Below the pieces are notes generated by a model. It made no database searches. It worked only from the letters and a program-made list of their open reading frames with translations, and was not told where the DNA came from. From the NCBI RefSeq assembly GCF_018207095.1, contig NZ_QOCZ01000022.1:1-51140 (forward strand): a stretch of DNA of 51,140 nucleotides, in the 5' to 3' direction. Positions 7,358 through 15,653 of the stretch are shown here, piece by piece. This DNA is from Nocardiopsis sp. MG754419. GTDB taxonomy: Bacteria > Actinomycetota > Actinomycetes > Streptosporangiales > Streptosporangiaceae. The translations under genes were made by a program, and so were the position numbers. Within the stretch, counting starts at the first letter, position 1. Each line of letters begins with the position of its first letter.

Positions 7358-7797
7358 GGAGTGCTCCCTCGGTAGGGGTCGACCGGCGAGGATGCACTCG
7401 CCGACACCCTGTGCCTCCCACCCCATACGCCCAGGTCCACCACCGTCACCGTGCACTCCACCTCCACCTCCACCGCCCCGCCGGGAGCGAACCGGCCGGT
7501 GTCCACCCGCGCAGCGAATCGGGTACACGCCAGTCCCCGGTCGGTGAGTTCCTGTTCCGCCGCCTGCCTGGCCTGAGTGCGCGCGGCGCCCGCCTCGCGC
7601 TGTAATGAGGCGGTCCGCGCCGCGGCCGCCGCGGCGTCCTGGGTGATGAGCGCGGCCGAGACCTGGCGACCGGCCACGACTATCAACATCAGGGCCAGCA
7701 CGATCACCGGAATAAGGAGGGTCAGTTCCACTGACGCGCTGCCCCCATCACCCCTGCAGCGTCTGCGCTCCTGGCCACGGGGTTTGCTGCTGGTCAT
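7354..7797 (-). CDS. TadE-like pseudopilin (147 aa)
   Basis: ATG at 7797, overlapping the stop of the upstream TadE gene by ATGA. A long Arg-rich leader ends GDGG; cleavage after Gly19 leaves SASVELTLLIPVIVLALMLI with Glu24 at +5, the standard signature for prepilin peptidase and assembly. The mature part has AALITQDAAAAAARTASLQ, and two cysteines (LACTRFA and EVECTV) that could form a disulphide outside the membrane. Minor pilin of the Tad pilus. Confidence 0.8.
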   Translation of the reverse strand: MTSSKPRGQERRRCRGDGGSASVELTLLIPVIVLALMLIVVAGRQVSAALITQDAAAAAARTASLQREAGAARTQARQAAEQELTDRGLACTRFAARVDTGRFAPGGAVEVEVECTVTVVDLGVWGGRHRVSASASSPVDPYRGSTP

Positions 7798-8198
7798 GGG
7801 GCCAGGCGTTCTACCGGGCCCGACACCTGGGAGGAGACCGGCACCCGTGCCCCGGGCAGCAGACTCGGGGCCTGGCCGCTGACCCGTACGCGTGCCTGTT
7901 CCGGGCCCCGCTCGGCCTCGACCCGAACCTGTCGCAGCACGCTCCCGCCCAGCTGTTCGTGGGCCTGCTCGGCGCGCTCGTAGGCAGCAGTCGTGGTCCC
8001 GTCGAAAGCACGGGCGGCGGACAGAGCCTGGGAGGCCACCGTTTGGGCGCGGTGCTGGGCGTGCGCCCACAGCCCCATCTGCACCACGGCCAGCACCATC
8101 ATGAACACCACCGGCAGCACGAACAACGCTTCCGCGCTGCCTCGGTCACTGCGCCTTTCCCACTGGCGACGGGTGCGCGGGCAGGTGGGGTGGGTCAC
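7794..8198 (-). CDS. TadE-like pseudopilin (134 aa)
   Basis: ATG at 8198, ATGA overlap with the pilin gene before it. The leader (RRQWERRSDRG) is followed by SAEALFVLPVVFMMVLAVVQ. If cut after Gly20 the Glu falls at +3, not +5, an atypical spacing. The mature part (HAQHRAQTVASQALSAARAF) matches TadE proteins, which carry an Ala/Gln-rich helix after the membrane segment. Probably a minor pilin. Confidence 0.75.
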   Translation of the reverse strand: MTHPTCPRTRRQWERRSDRGSAEALFVLPVVFMMVLAVVQMGLWAHAQHRAQTVASQALSAARAFDGTTTAAYERAEQAHEQLGGSVLRQVRVEAERGPEQARVRVSGQAPSLLPGARVPVSSQVSGPVERLAP

Positions 8199-8401
8199 CG
8201 GTTCACGCCCAGGTCGATGGACTCAGCCGCTGAGGTGAACTCGCCGATGAGAATGCCGCCGACCACGGTGGCGATGGTGATGGCCACCATGATCGTCAAC
8301 ACCCACTCCGTGGTCGAGGAACCCGCATCCGTTGTGGCCTTGCGTGCGGGAACAAGTCGTATGCGTGCACGACTCCAGACATAGCGAAGAACGCTCTTCA
8401 C
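8195..8401 (-). CDS. Candidate major Flp/Tad pilin (68 aa)
   Basis: GTG start at 8401 with AAGGAG eight bases upstream. Short, with a basic leader to Gly27, then SSTTEWVLTIMVAITIATVV: Glu32 at +5 followed by Trp where Flp pilins usually have Tyr, then one hydrophobic helix and a short polar tail. Size and motif (G-X4-E-aromatic) fit the filament subunit of a Flp-type pilus. It lies between tadC and the tadE pair, the usual place. No prepilin peptidase (TadV/CpaA) is in the window, so one must be supplied from elsewhere. Confidence 0.75.
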   Translation of the reverse strand: MKSVLRYVWSRARIRLVPARKATTDAGSSTTEWVLTIMVAITIATVVGGILIGEFTSAAESIDLGVNR

Positions 8402-8423
8402 GCTGGGAACTCCTTCTACAGAC

Positions 8424-9296
8424 TCAGAAACCGGCCATCACGTGGACCAGGGCGACATAGACGATGAGCAGGAGAAAGCCCGAGACCAGGCCCATGGTGG
8501 GCAGCGCCATGCGCTCGGTCGCCGCGAGCGCGGCGGCCTCGGCCTCGGCCGACCGGCGGGTCCGCAACGACGCTGCCTTCGCGGTCAGGGACGTGCGGGT
8601 GCGCGCGCCCGACGCTCCGCCCAGCCGCAGCGAGGCGGCGAGCTCGGCGAGTTCACGCACCCCGCTCTGGGTTGCCAGGGCCTCCAGGCCTTCCCAGGGG
8701 GGTCGGTGGCGCAGCGTGGCGGTGCGCACCGCGCTGCGGATGCGCTCGGGGGCCGTTCCTCGCCCATGCTGGAGTGCGGTGGTCAGGGCGCTGGTGCTGC
8801 CCGCGCCGGCCGCCAACCCCATCACCACCAGGTCCGCCAAGACCGAGGTGGCGGTCCGCAGTGCGGCACGCTGACGTGTGGCCGCCCTGTGGGCGGACAG
8901 GTCCGGGGCCAGCACACACCCGATGAGAATCATCAGGGCGAGCAACCCCACCGGCAGGGTGTCAGGGAGAGCACCGCCCGCAGCGATCAGCACCAGGGCG
9001 AGGAGTAGTCCGAGCACGGTCGCTGCCGCTTTCTCCGCCCGGTAGTCCTGCACCGAAGTACCGGCCGCCGACAGCGTGTCGGCCATCCGTGGCCCGGGGA
9101 TTCGCGTGTGGGCGAGCATGCCGCCCGCCCGGTGCCCAATCCGTCGCGCCCACCCTTCGTGGACGGCCATACGTGGTGAGGGGTCAGGCCTGGGAGTCAG
9201 TCGCTCCGTGAGGGTGGGGCGGCGCAAGGCATAGGCGCCGACACACACCCCGGCCCCGAGCATGCTCCCAGCCAGTCCCAGCATCATGGTGCTCAT
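8424..9296 (-). CDS. tadC: TadC, Tad inner-membrane platform protein (290 aa)
   Basis: ATG at 9296 overlaps the TadB stop as ATGA; a longer frame continues upstream inside tadB and is not used. A type II secretion F-domain protein: N-terminal membrane segment (MLGLAGSMLGAGVCVGAYAL), two adjoining hydrophobic helices (about residues 96-130), a cytosolic helical domain with VLADLVVMGLAAGAGSTSAL and LAELAASLRLGGASGA, and a C-terminal membrane helix (MALPTMGLVSGFLLLIVYVA). With TadB it forms the platform that TadA drives. Confidence 0.88.
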   Translation of the reverse strand: MSTMMLGLAGSMLGAGVCVGAYALRRPTLTERLTPRPDPSPRMAVHEGWARRIGHRAGGMLAHTRIPGPRMADTLSAAGTSVQDYRAEKAAATVLGLLLALVLIAAGGALPDTLPVGLLALMILIGCVLAPDLSAHRAATRQRAALRTATSVLADLVVMGLAAGAGSTSALTTALQHGRGTAPERIRSAVRTATLRHRPPWEGLEALATQSGVRELAELAASLRLGGASGARTRTSLTAKAASLRTRRSAEAEAAALAATERMALPTMGLVSGFLLLIVYVALVHVMAGF

Positions 9297-10201
9297 CGCC
9301 CACCACCGGCCACTGCGGCCGCGGTCATCCGAGCTGGCGGGTATGGGGAGAAAGGGCGCGATTGCTCGGCCGGGGCGGCCAAGCGGGCCAGCCAGAGGAA
9401 GGAAAGGGCCCACACCCCACCGACCAGGCCGAGGACCAGCTGGCCGGTGACCGTGCCCAGGGGTTCCAGGAATTCGGGGTTGAGTGCGACCATCCCGACC
9501 AGCATGATCGTGGTCGCGGCGGCGATGATGCGCACCGAGGAACGCACCCGAGCTCGCGAGGAGGAGACCCGGGCGATGCTGGTCGCCCGCTCCCTGGCCG
9601 CCTCGGCCAGACGCGACAATGCTCCGGCCACGTCTCCGCTCTGACGAGAAGCGCCCATGGTCAAGGTGAGGGCCACCAGATCGCCCAAATCCGAATCGAC
9701 ATCGCCTGCGAAGGCCGAGGCCGCCTGGTCCATGGGCTGTCCCGCCCTCAGCCGTGCCTCCAGCCCCTGTACCTGGGTGCGGATCGGTTCGGGGGCGACC
9801 GGCGCTGTCGCGGTGATGGCCTGATGCAAGCCGGAGGCTCCGGTGATCATGTCCCTTAGCTGTTCAGCCCACGAGGCCAGCCCCTCGGCCAGGTCGGCCT
9901 GTTTCTGTGAGGTGGTGTCGGGGCCGAGCAGCGTGGGCATCCACCAACCGGCCGCCGCGGCGAGCACCACGCCCACCGGCCAGCCCGTCACCACACCCAC
10001 CAGCGCCCCGGCGCCGGTTGAAGCCGCCAGGCGCATCCAGGTGTCGCGCTGGCGCCACCTTCTCGCCCAAGCCGGTGTGCTCGGGCCGGTGGTGGTGCGT
10101 TGGGGCCACAGGCTCGCGGCGTAAGCAGCGCACGCGAGTCCGGCTCCCACCAGAAGTCCGCCGAGCGACAAGCCCACGGCACCCTCCGCCCACGGGCCCA
10201 T
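9293..10201 (-). CDS. tadB: TadB, Tad inner-membrane platform protein (302 aa)
   Basis: The start is the ATG at 10201, sharing one base with the TadA stop (TGATG); the open frame extends some 400 bases further only because tadA is open in that frame too. Layout matches TadB: N-terminal membrane helix, a membrane pair (about 58-90), the F-domain with LASWAEQLRDMITGASGLHQ and SQSGDVAGALSRLAEAARER-like helices, and two C-terminal membrane helices (IIAAATTIMLVGMVALNPEF, VLGLVGGVWALSFLWLARLA). Partner of TadC. Confidence 0.88.
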   Translation of the reverse strand: MGPWAEGAVGLSLGGLLVGAGLACAAYAASLWPQRTTTGPSTPAWARRWRQRDTWMRLAASTGAGALVGVVTGWPVGVVLAAAAGWWMPTLLGPDTTSQKQADLAEGLASWAEQLRDMITGASGLHQAITATAPVAPEPIRTQVQGLEARLRAGQPMDQAASAFAGDVDSDLGDLVALTLTMGASRQSGDVAGALSRLAEAARERATSIARVSSSRARVRSSVRIIAAATTIMLVGMVALNPEFLEPLGTVTGQLVLGLVGGVWALSFLWLARLAAPAEQSRPFSPYPPARMTAAAVAGGGR

Positions 10202-11514
10202 CACACCCACCCCCGGAACGTGTATCCGGCCCGGTGCAATCGGTCCGCGACCACCCCGGAGGGAGCGCACACCAGCTCGCCCGAGCAGGTGTGCGACGTG
10301 CGCAGGTAGAGCTCGTTGGAGATCACCTGTTCGCCTTCGGCGCCGACGACTTCGCGAACGCTGGCCACATACCGCTCCCCCGCATGGGAGGTGTCGATGT
10401 GCACCACCAGATGCAAGGCCGCCCCCACCAGTGACGCCGTTGCCGAAGCCGTGAGGCGTTCCGGGCTTTGGGCACAGTAGGCGGCCAGCTTCGCGAAGAC
10501 CTGCCGGCTGGAGGAGGCGTGGATGGTGGACATCGATCCGTCCGTTCCCATGCTCATCGCGTTCAACAACGCAATGGTCTCCGCTCCCCTGGTCTCGCCG
10601 ACGATCACCCGGTCCGGGCACATGCGCAAGGCTGCCCGCACCAACTCCGCCACGCTGATGTCGCCGATGCCCTCCACGTTCGCGGGGCGCCCCTGGAGGG
10701 CCTGGACGTCCAGATCGGTGTCGGGCAGGCGGTGCAACCCCAGCTCGAAGGCGTCCTCCACCGTGACGAGGCGTTCTCCTTCCAGGGCGCCCAGCAGTGC
10801 CCGCAACAGGGTGGTCTTTCCGGAGTTGGTCGCACCGGAGATGAGCACGTTCAACCGAGCCCCCACGGCTGCACGGAGCAGCTCCTGCGCGGTCTGGTCG
10901 ATCATCCCGGACCGAGCCAGATCCCGCAGACGCAGGTACCGGGCGGGGTGGCGTCGGATGGTCAGGGTCGGGCGGGCCGCGACCCCGGGCATCACCGCCG
11001 ACAACCGCTCGCCCCCGGGGAGCTCCATGGACAGGATCGGCGCGGCCACATCAAACCTGCGTTCCCCGCCCGGGGCGCGAGCGGCGGCCCACTGCACCAG
11101 AGCCACGAGTTCATCGTCGCTGGCAGCCACGGCAGGCCGGTGTTCCTTGTGCCCTCCCCCGAAGTCGAGTACGACCTCCTCAGAGCCGGTGATGTGGATG
11201 TTCTGCACCCCGGGCTCGACCAAGAGTTCTTCGATCGGTCCCAGCCCCAGAACGTGGTCCAGGACCAGGCGCCGCAACCGCGGTTCGTCCACTGTCACCC
11301 GTGTGCCTTGGACCAGGGCCGTGCGTGCCCGCTCTTCCATGAGCTGGTCCACCAGGTGGGTCACCGATTCGGTGTCCGCAGCGTGGTTCGGGTGGGTGGC
11401 CAAGTGTTCGGTGACACGGGCGGCCAGCTCGACCGTGATCGCGCGCACTGCGTTCTCACCGGGGCCCGGTTGGTCGACGGGTGCCAGGTCAGGGGTGTGG
11501 TGCATGGTCCTCAT
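10201..11514 (-). CDS. tadA: TadA/CpaF, pilus assembly ATPase (437 aa)
   Basis: Secretion ATPase of the VirB11/PilT/TadA class that powers pilus assembly from the cytoplasm. All four nucleotide boxes are intact: Walker A GATNSGKTT (227-235), Asp box TVEDAFELGL (251-260), Walker B DRVIVGE (301-307), His box GSMSTIHASS (326-335). The N-terminal domain (1-190) carries LGLGPIEELLVEPGVQNIHI, diagnostic of CpaF proteins. The start overlaps the CpaE stop by ATGA. Length is normal for the family. Confidence 0.95.
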   Translation of the reverse strand: MRTMHHTPDLAPVDQPGPGENAVRAITVELAARVTEHLATHPNHAADTESVTHLVDQLMEERARTALVQGTRVTVDEPRLRRLVLDHVLGLGPIEELLVEPGVQNIHITGSEEVVLDFGGGHKEHRPAVAASDDELVALVQWAAARAPGGERRFDVAAPILSMELPGGERLSAVMPGVAARPTLTIRRHPARYLRLRDLARSGMIDQTAQELLRAAVGARLNVLISGATNSGKTTLLRALLGALEGERLVTVEDAFELGLHRLPDTDLDVQALQGRPANVEGIGDISVAELVRAALRMCPDRVIVGETRGAETIALLNAMSMGTDGSMSTIHASSSRQVFAKLAAYCAQSPERLTASATASLVGAALHLVVHIDTSHAGERYVASVREVVGAEGEQVISNELYLRTSHTCSGELVCAPSGVVADRLHRAGYTFRGWV

Positions 11515-12389
11515 GCCGCCCGTACCTCCAGTGTGCGCGTCTGTCCGACGCCGAGGCCGAGTCCATCGAAGTCATCGCACAGCTCCGCCAGTGCCTTGGC
11601 GGCACTGATGAGCGGCATCCACTCCAGGGAGTCGGGATCGCGTCGGTGGGCATGCCAGGCCGCCAAGCGGTCGCGTATCCGCTGAGGCGGGTGGTGTTCG
11701 CCCCTGACCAGGGCCGCTCCCGACAGGTCCCAAGGGATGCGCGCCCACACCGGCAGGCCACCGGCGATCTGGGAGATCTCCGCCTCCGGATACGGGCACG
11801 CTCCGGTGATGGCCAAACCCACCCGGACCCCGTCCTGACGCAGCGAGGCCAGGACAGGGGCGCACACCCGCAGGCGTTCGGCCTGGTCGACCCGGCCCGC
11901 TTCGACCACTACGACGGTGATGTCGGCATGGCAAAGCAGGGCCGCCCCCGCGGACCCCGGCACCGCGCGCCCCACATCCACCACCGTCACCCTCCCTGAC
12001 TTCAACAGCCGGGGATGACGGGCGAGGGCCTCCACCGCGCGTCCTGCCTTGAGAGGGTCACTCGGTGCCGCCACAACCTGCAGCCCGCCCGAGAGTTCGA
12101 CCGCGTGACGCAACACAGGATGGTGGCCACCCGTGCCGGTGTTTTCCGGCGAGGGCAGAGTCACCGACGAGCCCGCCGGAAGGGGTGAGCGCGAGGCCGC
12201 GGCCAACGACACCAAACCCGATGAAGCTGTTTCCATGCCGTGCCAGGCCGCCACATCGCCCCCGGAGGCATCGGCCTCCACCAGCACCGGCACGGTCACC
12301 GGGCCGCTCGGCCACGCGGCGGCCATGGCCGTGGCCAGACTCGTCACACCCGGAGCTCCACTCAACGAGCACACCGCCACCACCGTCAT
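11511..12389 (-). CDS. CpaE-like MinD/ParA-fold protein with degenerate P-loop (292 aa)
   Basis: Located between the CpaB-like gene and tadA, where Tad operons carry CpaE/TadZ, the localisation factor. The N-terminus VVAVCSLSGAPGVTSLATAM is a clear ParA/MinD opening, but both lysines of the deviant Walker A (KGGxGKT) are missing, so ATP hydrolysis is doubtful. Other ParA features remain: VLVEADASGGDVAAWHG and RVTVVDVGRAVPG, and a final VVVVEAGRVDQAERL. A non-hydrolysing TadZ-like role is the likely reading. ATGA overlaps at both ends. Confidence 0.8.
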   Translation of the reverse strand: MTVVAVCSLSGAPGVTSLATAMAAAWPSGPVTVPVLVEADASGGDVAAWHGMETASSGLVSLAAASRSPLPAGSSVTLPSPENTGTGGHHPVLRHAVELSGGLQVVAAPSDPLKAGRAVEALARHPRLLKSGRVTVVDVGRAVPGSAGAALLCHADITVVVVEAGRVDQAERLRVCAPVLASLRQDGVRVGLAITGACPYPEAEISQIAGGLPVWARIPWDLSGAALVRGEHHPPQRIRDRLAAWHAHRRDPDSLEWMPLISAAKALAELCDDFDGLGLGVGQTRTLEVRAA

Positions 12390-13126
12390 CGATTCCGCTC
12401 CCCATCCTGGTTCTGGGTCTGTTCGTGCGGGTTGACCACCGCGACCTGGACCTCACCGGCAGAAACCGCATCCGACACGCGGCCCACCGCCTCTCGGGGC
12501 ACCACCACCTCGACCACCTGACTTTCGGTACCGAACCCGTCTCCGGCATCCGCGACCACGCGATGCACCAAAGCGGTCACCACCCCCGGGCTCGCCTGCT
12601 CTGTGTCCTCTTCCTCTGCGGCCTCTGGCGCGGTCCCGCCGGGGATCAGGTCCACCGTCGTGCCCGCCTGCACATCCTGGGGAAGGACTGCAGCCCGGAC
12701 GGCGACCAGCGCCGACCCTCGCTCCGGCCACAGTGCGGAGTCCGACACCGCGCTCGCCACCAACGGTGACCCCGCCGGCACCGGGCGGGTCAGCACCATC
12801 CCGGTCACCGTGTCCGGGCCCAGCAACCGCAACCCTTCGCTAGGCGTGGTCTCCACCGATACGAGGTCTTCGGCGCTGATCACGTGTCCGGCAGGCAGAT
12901 CAGCAGCGAGCACGGCCACCGATGCACTCTCCTCTCCCGCCATTCCGGCCCACGCCCCCGCCGCCCCACCGCCCGCGATCAGCGCTGCGGCCAGCAGAGC
13001 CCACTTCCACCGGCGGCGCGTGGTCGCCGCCAACCGCACCGACTCCCACTCCCGACCACCGCTGGCCCCATGGTCCCTATCCTTGGTTTTCTGGTTGGTT
13101 TGCTGGGGATTTGCGAGTGCGACCAT
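12386..13126 (-). CDS. CpaB-like SAF-domain pilus protein (246 aa)
   Basis: Start chosen at ATG 13126 with AGAGGA five bases before; an upstream in-frame GTG exists at 13198. Parts: charged N-terminus; one membrane helix (WALLAAALIAGGGAAGAWAG, about 44-63); a SAF domain with VAVLAADLPAGHVISAEDL and PVPAGSPLVASAV; then an RcpC/CpaB-type domain (SALVAVRAAVLPQDVQAGTT through VVEVVVPREAVGRVSDAV). RcpC/CpaB proteins work in the periplasm or wall with the pilus channel. In Gram-positive Tad systems there is no outer-membrane secretin, and none is seen here. Confidence 0.8.
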   Translation of the reverse strand: MVALANPQQTNQKTKDRDHGASGGREWESVRLAATTRRRWKWALLAAALIAGGGAAGAWAGMAGEESASVAVLAADLPAGHVISAEDLVSVETTPSEGLRLLGPDTVTGMVLTRPVPAGSPLVASAVSDSALWPERGSALVAVRAAVLPQDVQAGTTVDLIPGGTAPEAAEEEDTEQASPGVVTALVHRVVADAGDGFGTESQVVEVVVPREAVGRVSDAVSAGEVQVAVVNPHEQTQNQDGERNR

Positions 13127-13163
13127 CCCGTCCTCTCTTTCCGTGTCTTTGTCTGCTGCCTGG

Positions 13164-14024
13164 TCAGCGGGTGTGGGTGACCACCGCGTGAATCTCACTC
13201 ACCACAACCGCCTCGGTCGAGGACGTGGACAAGCCCTCCAAGTCGCCGCCGTCTCCGGTGCTGGTGGACCAGGACACCGACCACTCCCACACGGCCTCCA
13301 GGCCCACTTCGCTACCCGGGCCGCCGGGTGGGAGTGAGGTGTAGGTGTGACCGCAATCGGGTGAGCCGCTCTCACGGAAGACCGCACGCGAGAACACCGT
13401 CCCGGCGCTTTGGCACACCACCTGATGGCCGTCACCGGTGTCCCACAGCACTCGCTCAGGTGTGGCGGTCACCGTCACCGATCCCGCGCTCACGGATGCC
13501 GTAGCTGAGACCTGCTCCCAAGAGGCAGCGTCGATCCACATCCACGAGGGCATGTTCACGAACCGCGGTTTGCCCAACGGTGGCGCAGTACCGATCTCCG
13601 GGGCAGGCAGGCTCATCGATGCACGCGCCTGCTCAGCCAGCACGGCCGGATCGATGACTACCGGTGTGTCCTCGCCTTCAGAGGCCGAGAGGGCTGTAGC
13701 GGAACACCTCGCCTGCCCCAAGGGGATCTGAACCGGCCCTTCCTGACCGGATTGGATGAACTCCATATCCGGCGTCACACACGGAGAGCTCGTGTTGGGG
13801 CCTCCCCCAGGTCCACCCTGGGTCAGGGACGAAGCAGCCGCGTTCCCTGTCGCCACTGGACCCGAGCCAGGGGTACGGGCAACCACCTCGCAGGACGCGC
13901 CTGAACAGGAAAGATGATCATCAAAACCGAGGGAATCAGCCCAAGCCGTCGAAACAGGGAACGCGCAGCACGCAAGTGCCACAACACCGACCAGAGGTCC
14001 GTTACTCAACCATCCGGTCAACAT
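13164..14024 (-). CDS. Secreted protein of the Tad operon, function unknown (286 aa)
   Basis: ATG at 14024 overlaps the end of the upstream lipoprotein gene by seven bases, with GGAG upstream. The N-terminus is a signal peptide (LVGVVALACCAFPVSTAWA, likely cut before DSLGF). The mature protein has seven or so cysteines (HLSCSGASCEVV, SPCVTP, ARCSA, VVCQS, SPDCGH), probably disulphide bonded, and strand-rich C-terminal segments (SATASVSAGSVTVTATPERV, WEWSVSWST). Similar secreted proteins sit beside actinobacterial Tad genes; a surface or pilus-tip part is inference. Confidence 0.7.
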   Translation of the reverse strand: MLTGWLSNGPLVGVVALACCAFPVSTAWADSLGFDDHLSCSGASCEVVARTPGSGPVATGNAAASSLTQGGPGGGPNTSSPCVTPDMEFIQSGQEGPVQIPLGQARCSATALSASEGEDTPVVIDPAVLAEQARASMSLPAPEIGTAPPLGKPRFVNMPSWMWIDAASWEQVSATASVSAGSVTVTATPERVLWDTGDGHQVVCQSAGTVFSRAVFRESGSPDCGHTYTSLPPGGPGSEVGLEAVWEWSVSWSTSTGDGGDLEGLSTSSTEAVVVSEIHAVVTHTR

Positions 14025-14527
14025 CCGTTGGGTTCTCCAGCCCACAGCTCCTCTACCAGCCACTCATCCCCAACCTGAGTCACGGTGGCTGTGTAAAGCC
14101 TCGAGCTGTCATCAGACACATCACGAGGGGAATAGCCTTCCAACACCCATGCGGTGTTGTCCATGCAGTCTTCGACCACGACAGTCGCTGGATCACTCTC
14201 CAGATCGATGTCCGTGGCCTCGGGGTACAGGGTCGGCTCACCTATTGCCGTAGCGCCATCGAGCATGTCCGTGGTGAGTTCAAGGGCCTGACCTCGCGCG
14301 TACCGATCCAGGTCCGGATGGTCTTCGGCTCCTTCCAGTGAGGCCTCGACCACGGCACCCATCATTCCTGTGTAGGCCTCCAATGCAGGCTCCTCGGGGG
14401 AAGTAACCGGATCGGAGGGTGCGGCCAGAGTCGGTGGAGTGCTCGTCTCTGCTTGCTCGAGTGCACCCTCCGGTGACGCGCACCCTGCCAACACCACCAC
14501 GGCTGCTGCCCACCCCAGCATGCGCAC
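14018..14527 (-). CDS. Lipoprotein, first gene of the Tad operon (169 aa)
   Basis: Start taken as GTG at 14527, with GGAGG six bases upstream. The N-terminus MLGWAAAVVVLAGCASPEG is a lipoprotein signal with lipobox LAGC, so Cys would be lipidated and the protein held on the outer face of the membrane. After a Thr/Pro/Glu-rich linker comes a compact domain with YTGMMGAVVEASLEGAEDHP and a final TATVTQVGDEWLVEELWAG, like NTF2-like or DUF4878-type small domains, though I cannot assign it. It overlaps the following secreted protein gene, so the two are likely co-translated. Confidence 0.7.
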   Translation of the reverse strand: MRMLGWAAAVVVLAGCASPEGALEQAETSTPPTLAAPSDPVTSPEEPALEAYTGMMGAVVEASLEGAEDHPDLDRYARGQALELTTDMLDGATAIGEPTLYPEATDIDLESDPATVVVEDCMDNTAWVLEGYSPRDVSDDSSRLYTATVTQVGDEWLVEELWAGEPNGC

Positions 14528-14716
14528 CGCGCACCTCCGATTCCTCAACCGTCGCAACCTCACACCCGTGCTTTCGAAGGGTGACACTAGCCACACTTAG
14601 AGTCACTTCACAAGAGGAATTCGGGCACTCTCTGTAACCAGAACTGTGAAGAGAACCACCACCTTGGGGTGTCGAACTGTCTACCTGCACAAACACCGGA
14701 ATGAGCAGACACAATC

Positions 14717-14744
14717 AGGGCCGCTCCGGCATTGGAGCGGCCCT
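14717..14744. terminator. Hairpin downstream of the basic protein gene
   Basis: AGGGCCGCTCC / GGAGCGGCCCT, an 11-bp perfect stem with a 6-base loop (GGCATT), 16 bases past the stop of the gene at 14760-15278. No clear T-tract on either side. It would keep that transcript from running into the Tad operon. Confidence 0.6.
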
Positions 14745-14759
14745 GCTTTGCGTTCTATG

Positions 14760-15278
14760 TCAGGCGACTGGTTGCCGCAGCGCTTCCCACTGCCGCACGA
14801 GTCCGGCCAGCTCGTCCCACTCCCCGGGAGTTGGGACCTGACGCACATTTGAGCAAGAACCCGGTGTTGGAGAGCTGTGCCGTTGTGGGGCGGGGTGCTC
14901 TCGCTGTCGCCCGCGGTAACGCTGTTCGTGGACAACCAGGTATGGGCGGACCCCGCGCCCGCCCTGTTCGTCCTCGCACCAACCGAACCTCGGCAATCGC
15001 TCCACCGCTCGCGGTGCGTTCGGGCCGCGAGCCCGGTCGGTGTGCTGTCGGCGGGCTTGGTCGTAGCGCCGGACCCACTCCGGCTCCGCAAGCGGTACCG
15101 GCTGTTGCACCGTTGCCACCCCTTGCGCGGATCGCTCTTGGGCCACCGGTTGTCGGCGAATTGAGGGTGGCGGCTTGCCCGCGCCGATGATGGCTTCGAG
15201 CGCGGCTCCTACCGTCCAACGCACGCGGCTGGCCCAGCCGCGTCGACGCTTGCGGTGTCGGCCCCTACCATGGTCCAT
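14760..15278 (-). CDS. Hypothetical basic protein (172 aa)
   Basis: ATG at 15278 preceded by AGGAGG at ideal spacing; the frame is open further upstream but without such a site. No family recognised. The N-terminus is highly basic (HGRGRHRKRRRGWASR), then WTVGAALEAIIGAGKPPPS, then a proline/arginine/glutamine-rich body with ERLPRFGWCEDEQGGRGVRP and a helical end (GEWDELAGLVRQWEALRQPV). The strong charge suggests nucleic acid or membrane-surface contact. It stands alone between the Tad and type IV secretion operons with hairpins on both sides. Confidence 0.6.
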   Translation of the reverse strand: MDHGRGRHRKRRRGWASRVRWTVGAALEAIIGAGKPPPSIRRQPVAQERSAQGVATVQQPVPLAEPEWVRRYDQARRQHTDRARGPNAPRAVERLPRFGWCEDEQGGRGVRPYLVVHEQRYRGRQREHPAPQRHSSPTPGSCSNVRQVPTPGEWDELAGLVRQWEALRQPVA

Positions 15279-15313
15279 GGTCTTCCTCCTGGTGTATTCA
15301 GGTGGGAGGTCAC

Positions 15314-15357
15314 GCCTCGGGTGGTGTTCCAGCACCGTCCGAGGCACTTTTTTCTTT
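15314..15357 (+). terminator. Plus-oriented hairpin with T-tail, upstream of the basic protein gene
   Basis: GCCTCGGGTGGTG pairs with CACCGTCCGAGGC (13 pairs including two G-U) around TTCCAG, then ACTTTTTTCTTT follows on the plus strand. It looks like a rho-independent terminator for plus-strand RNA, yet no plus-strand gene precedes it. It lies 36 bases upstream of the minus-strand start at 15278, so it could also form in that leader. Confidence 0.55.
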
Positions 15358-15610
15358 AGTTCTGCTTTGTGTTCGGTTGCACGGTCGGCTGCTCGGATCG
15401 GGGTGGGTGTCAATGGCCCCGCGAGGTCGTGCGCCCCTCATGAAGCTGCGCTTCCTCACCCCGACCCTGCGCCGTCGCCAGGTGCTTCTACCCGGCTCTC
15501 GCGCTACTGGTGCGAGAGATGCCTCGGAGCATGTGGTGGGCGCATGCGGGCATAGCGAATAAACCCCTCATTTTGGGCACGGAACATAAGTCGGTCAAAT
15601 GGGAATGGCT

Positions 15611-15653
15611 GTTCGCCCGGGCGAACGCTGCGGTTGCGATGTTTCCCTATACT
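15611..15653 (+). promoter_or_regulatory. 16-base palindrome next to TATACT
   Basis: GTTCGCCC/GGGCGAAC is a perfect palindrome at 15611-15626. TATACT at 15648-15653 is a good -10 match on the plus strand; the palindrome covers the expected -35 place, which has no TTGACA. That arrangement suits a promoter controlled by a dimeric regulator. With the T-tailed hairpin upstream it is not clear what it would express. Confidence 0.4.

Noticed and set aside
9293..10621. Extended start for TadB (442 aa)
   Set aside because: The extra 140 residues lie inside tadA and read as an Arg/Gly-rich shadow; TGATG coupling gives the start at 10201.
10468..11685. Long plus-strand open frames (405 and 361 codons)
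   Set aside because: They are antisense to tadA with its four intact ATPase boxes.
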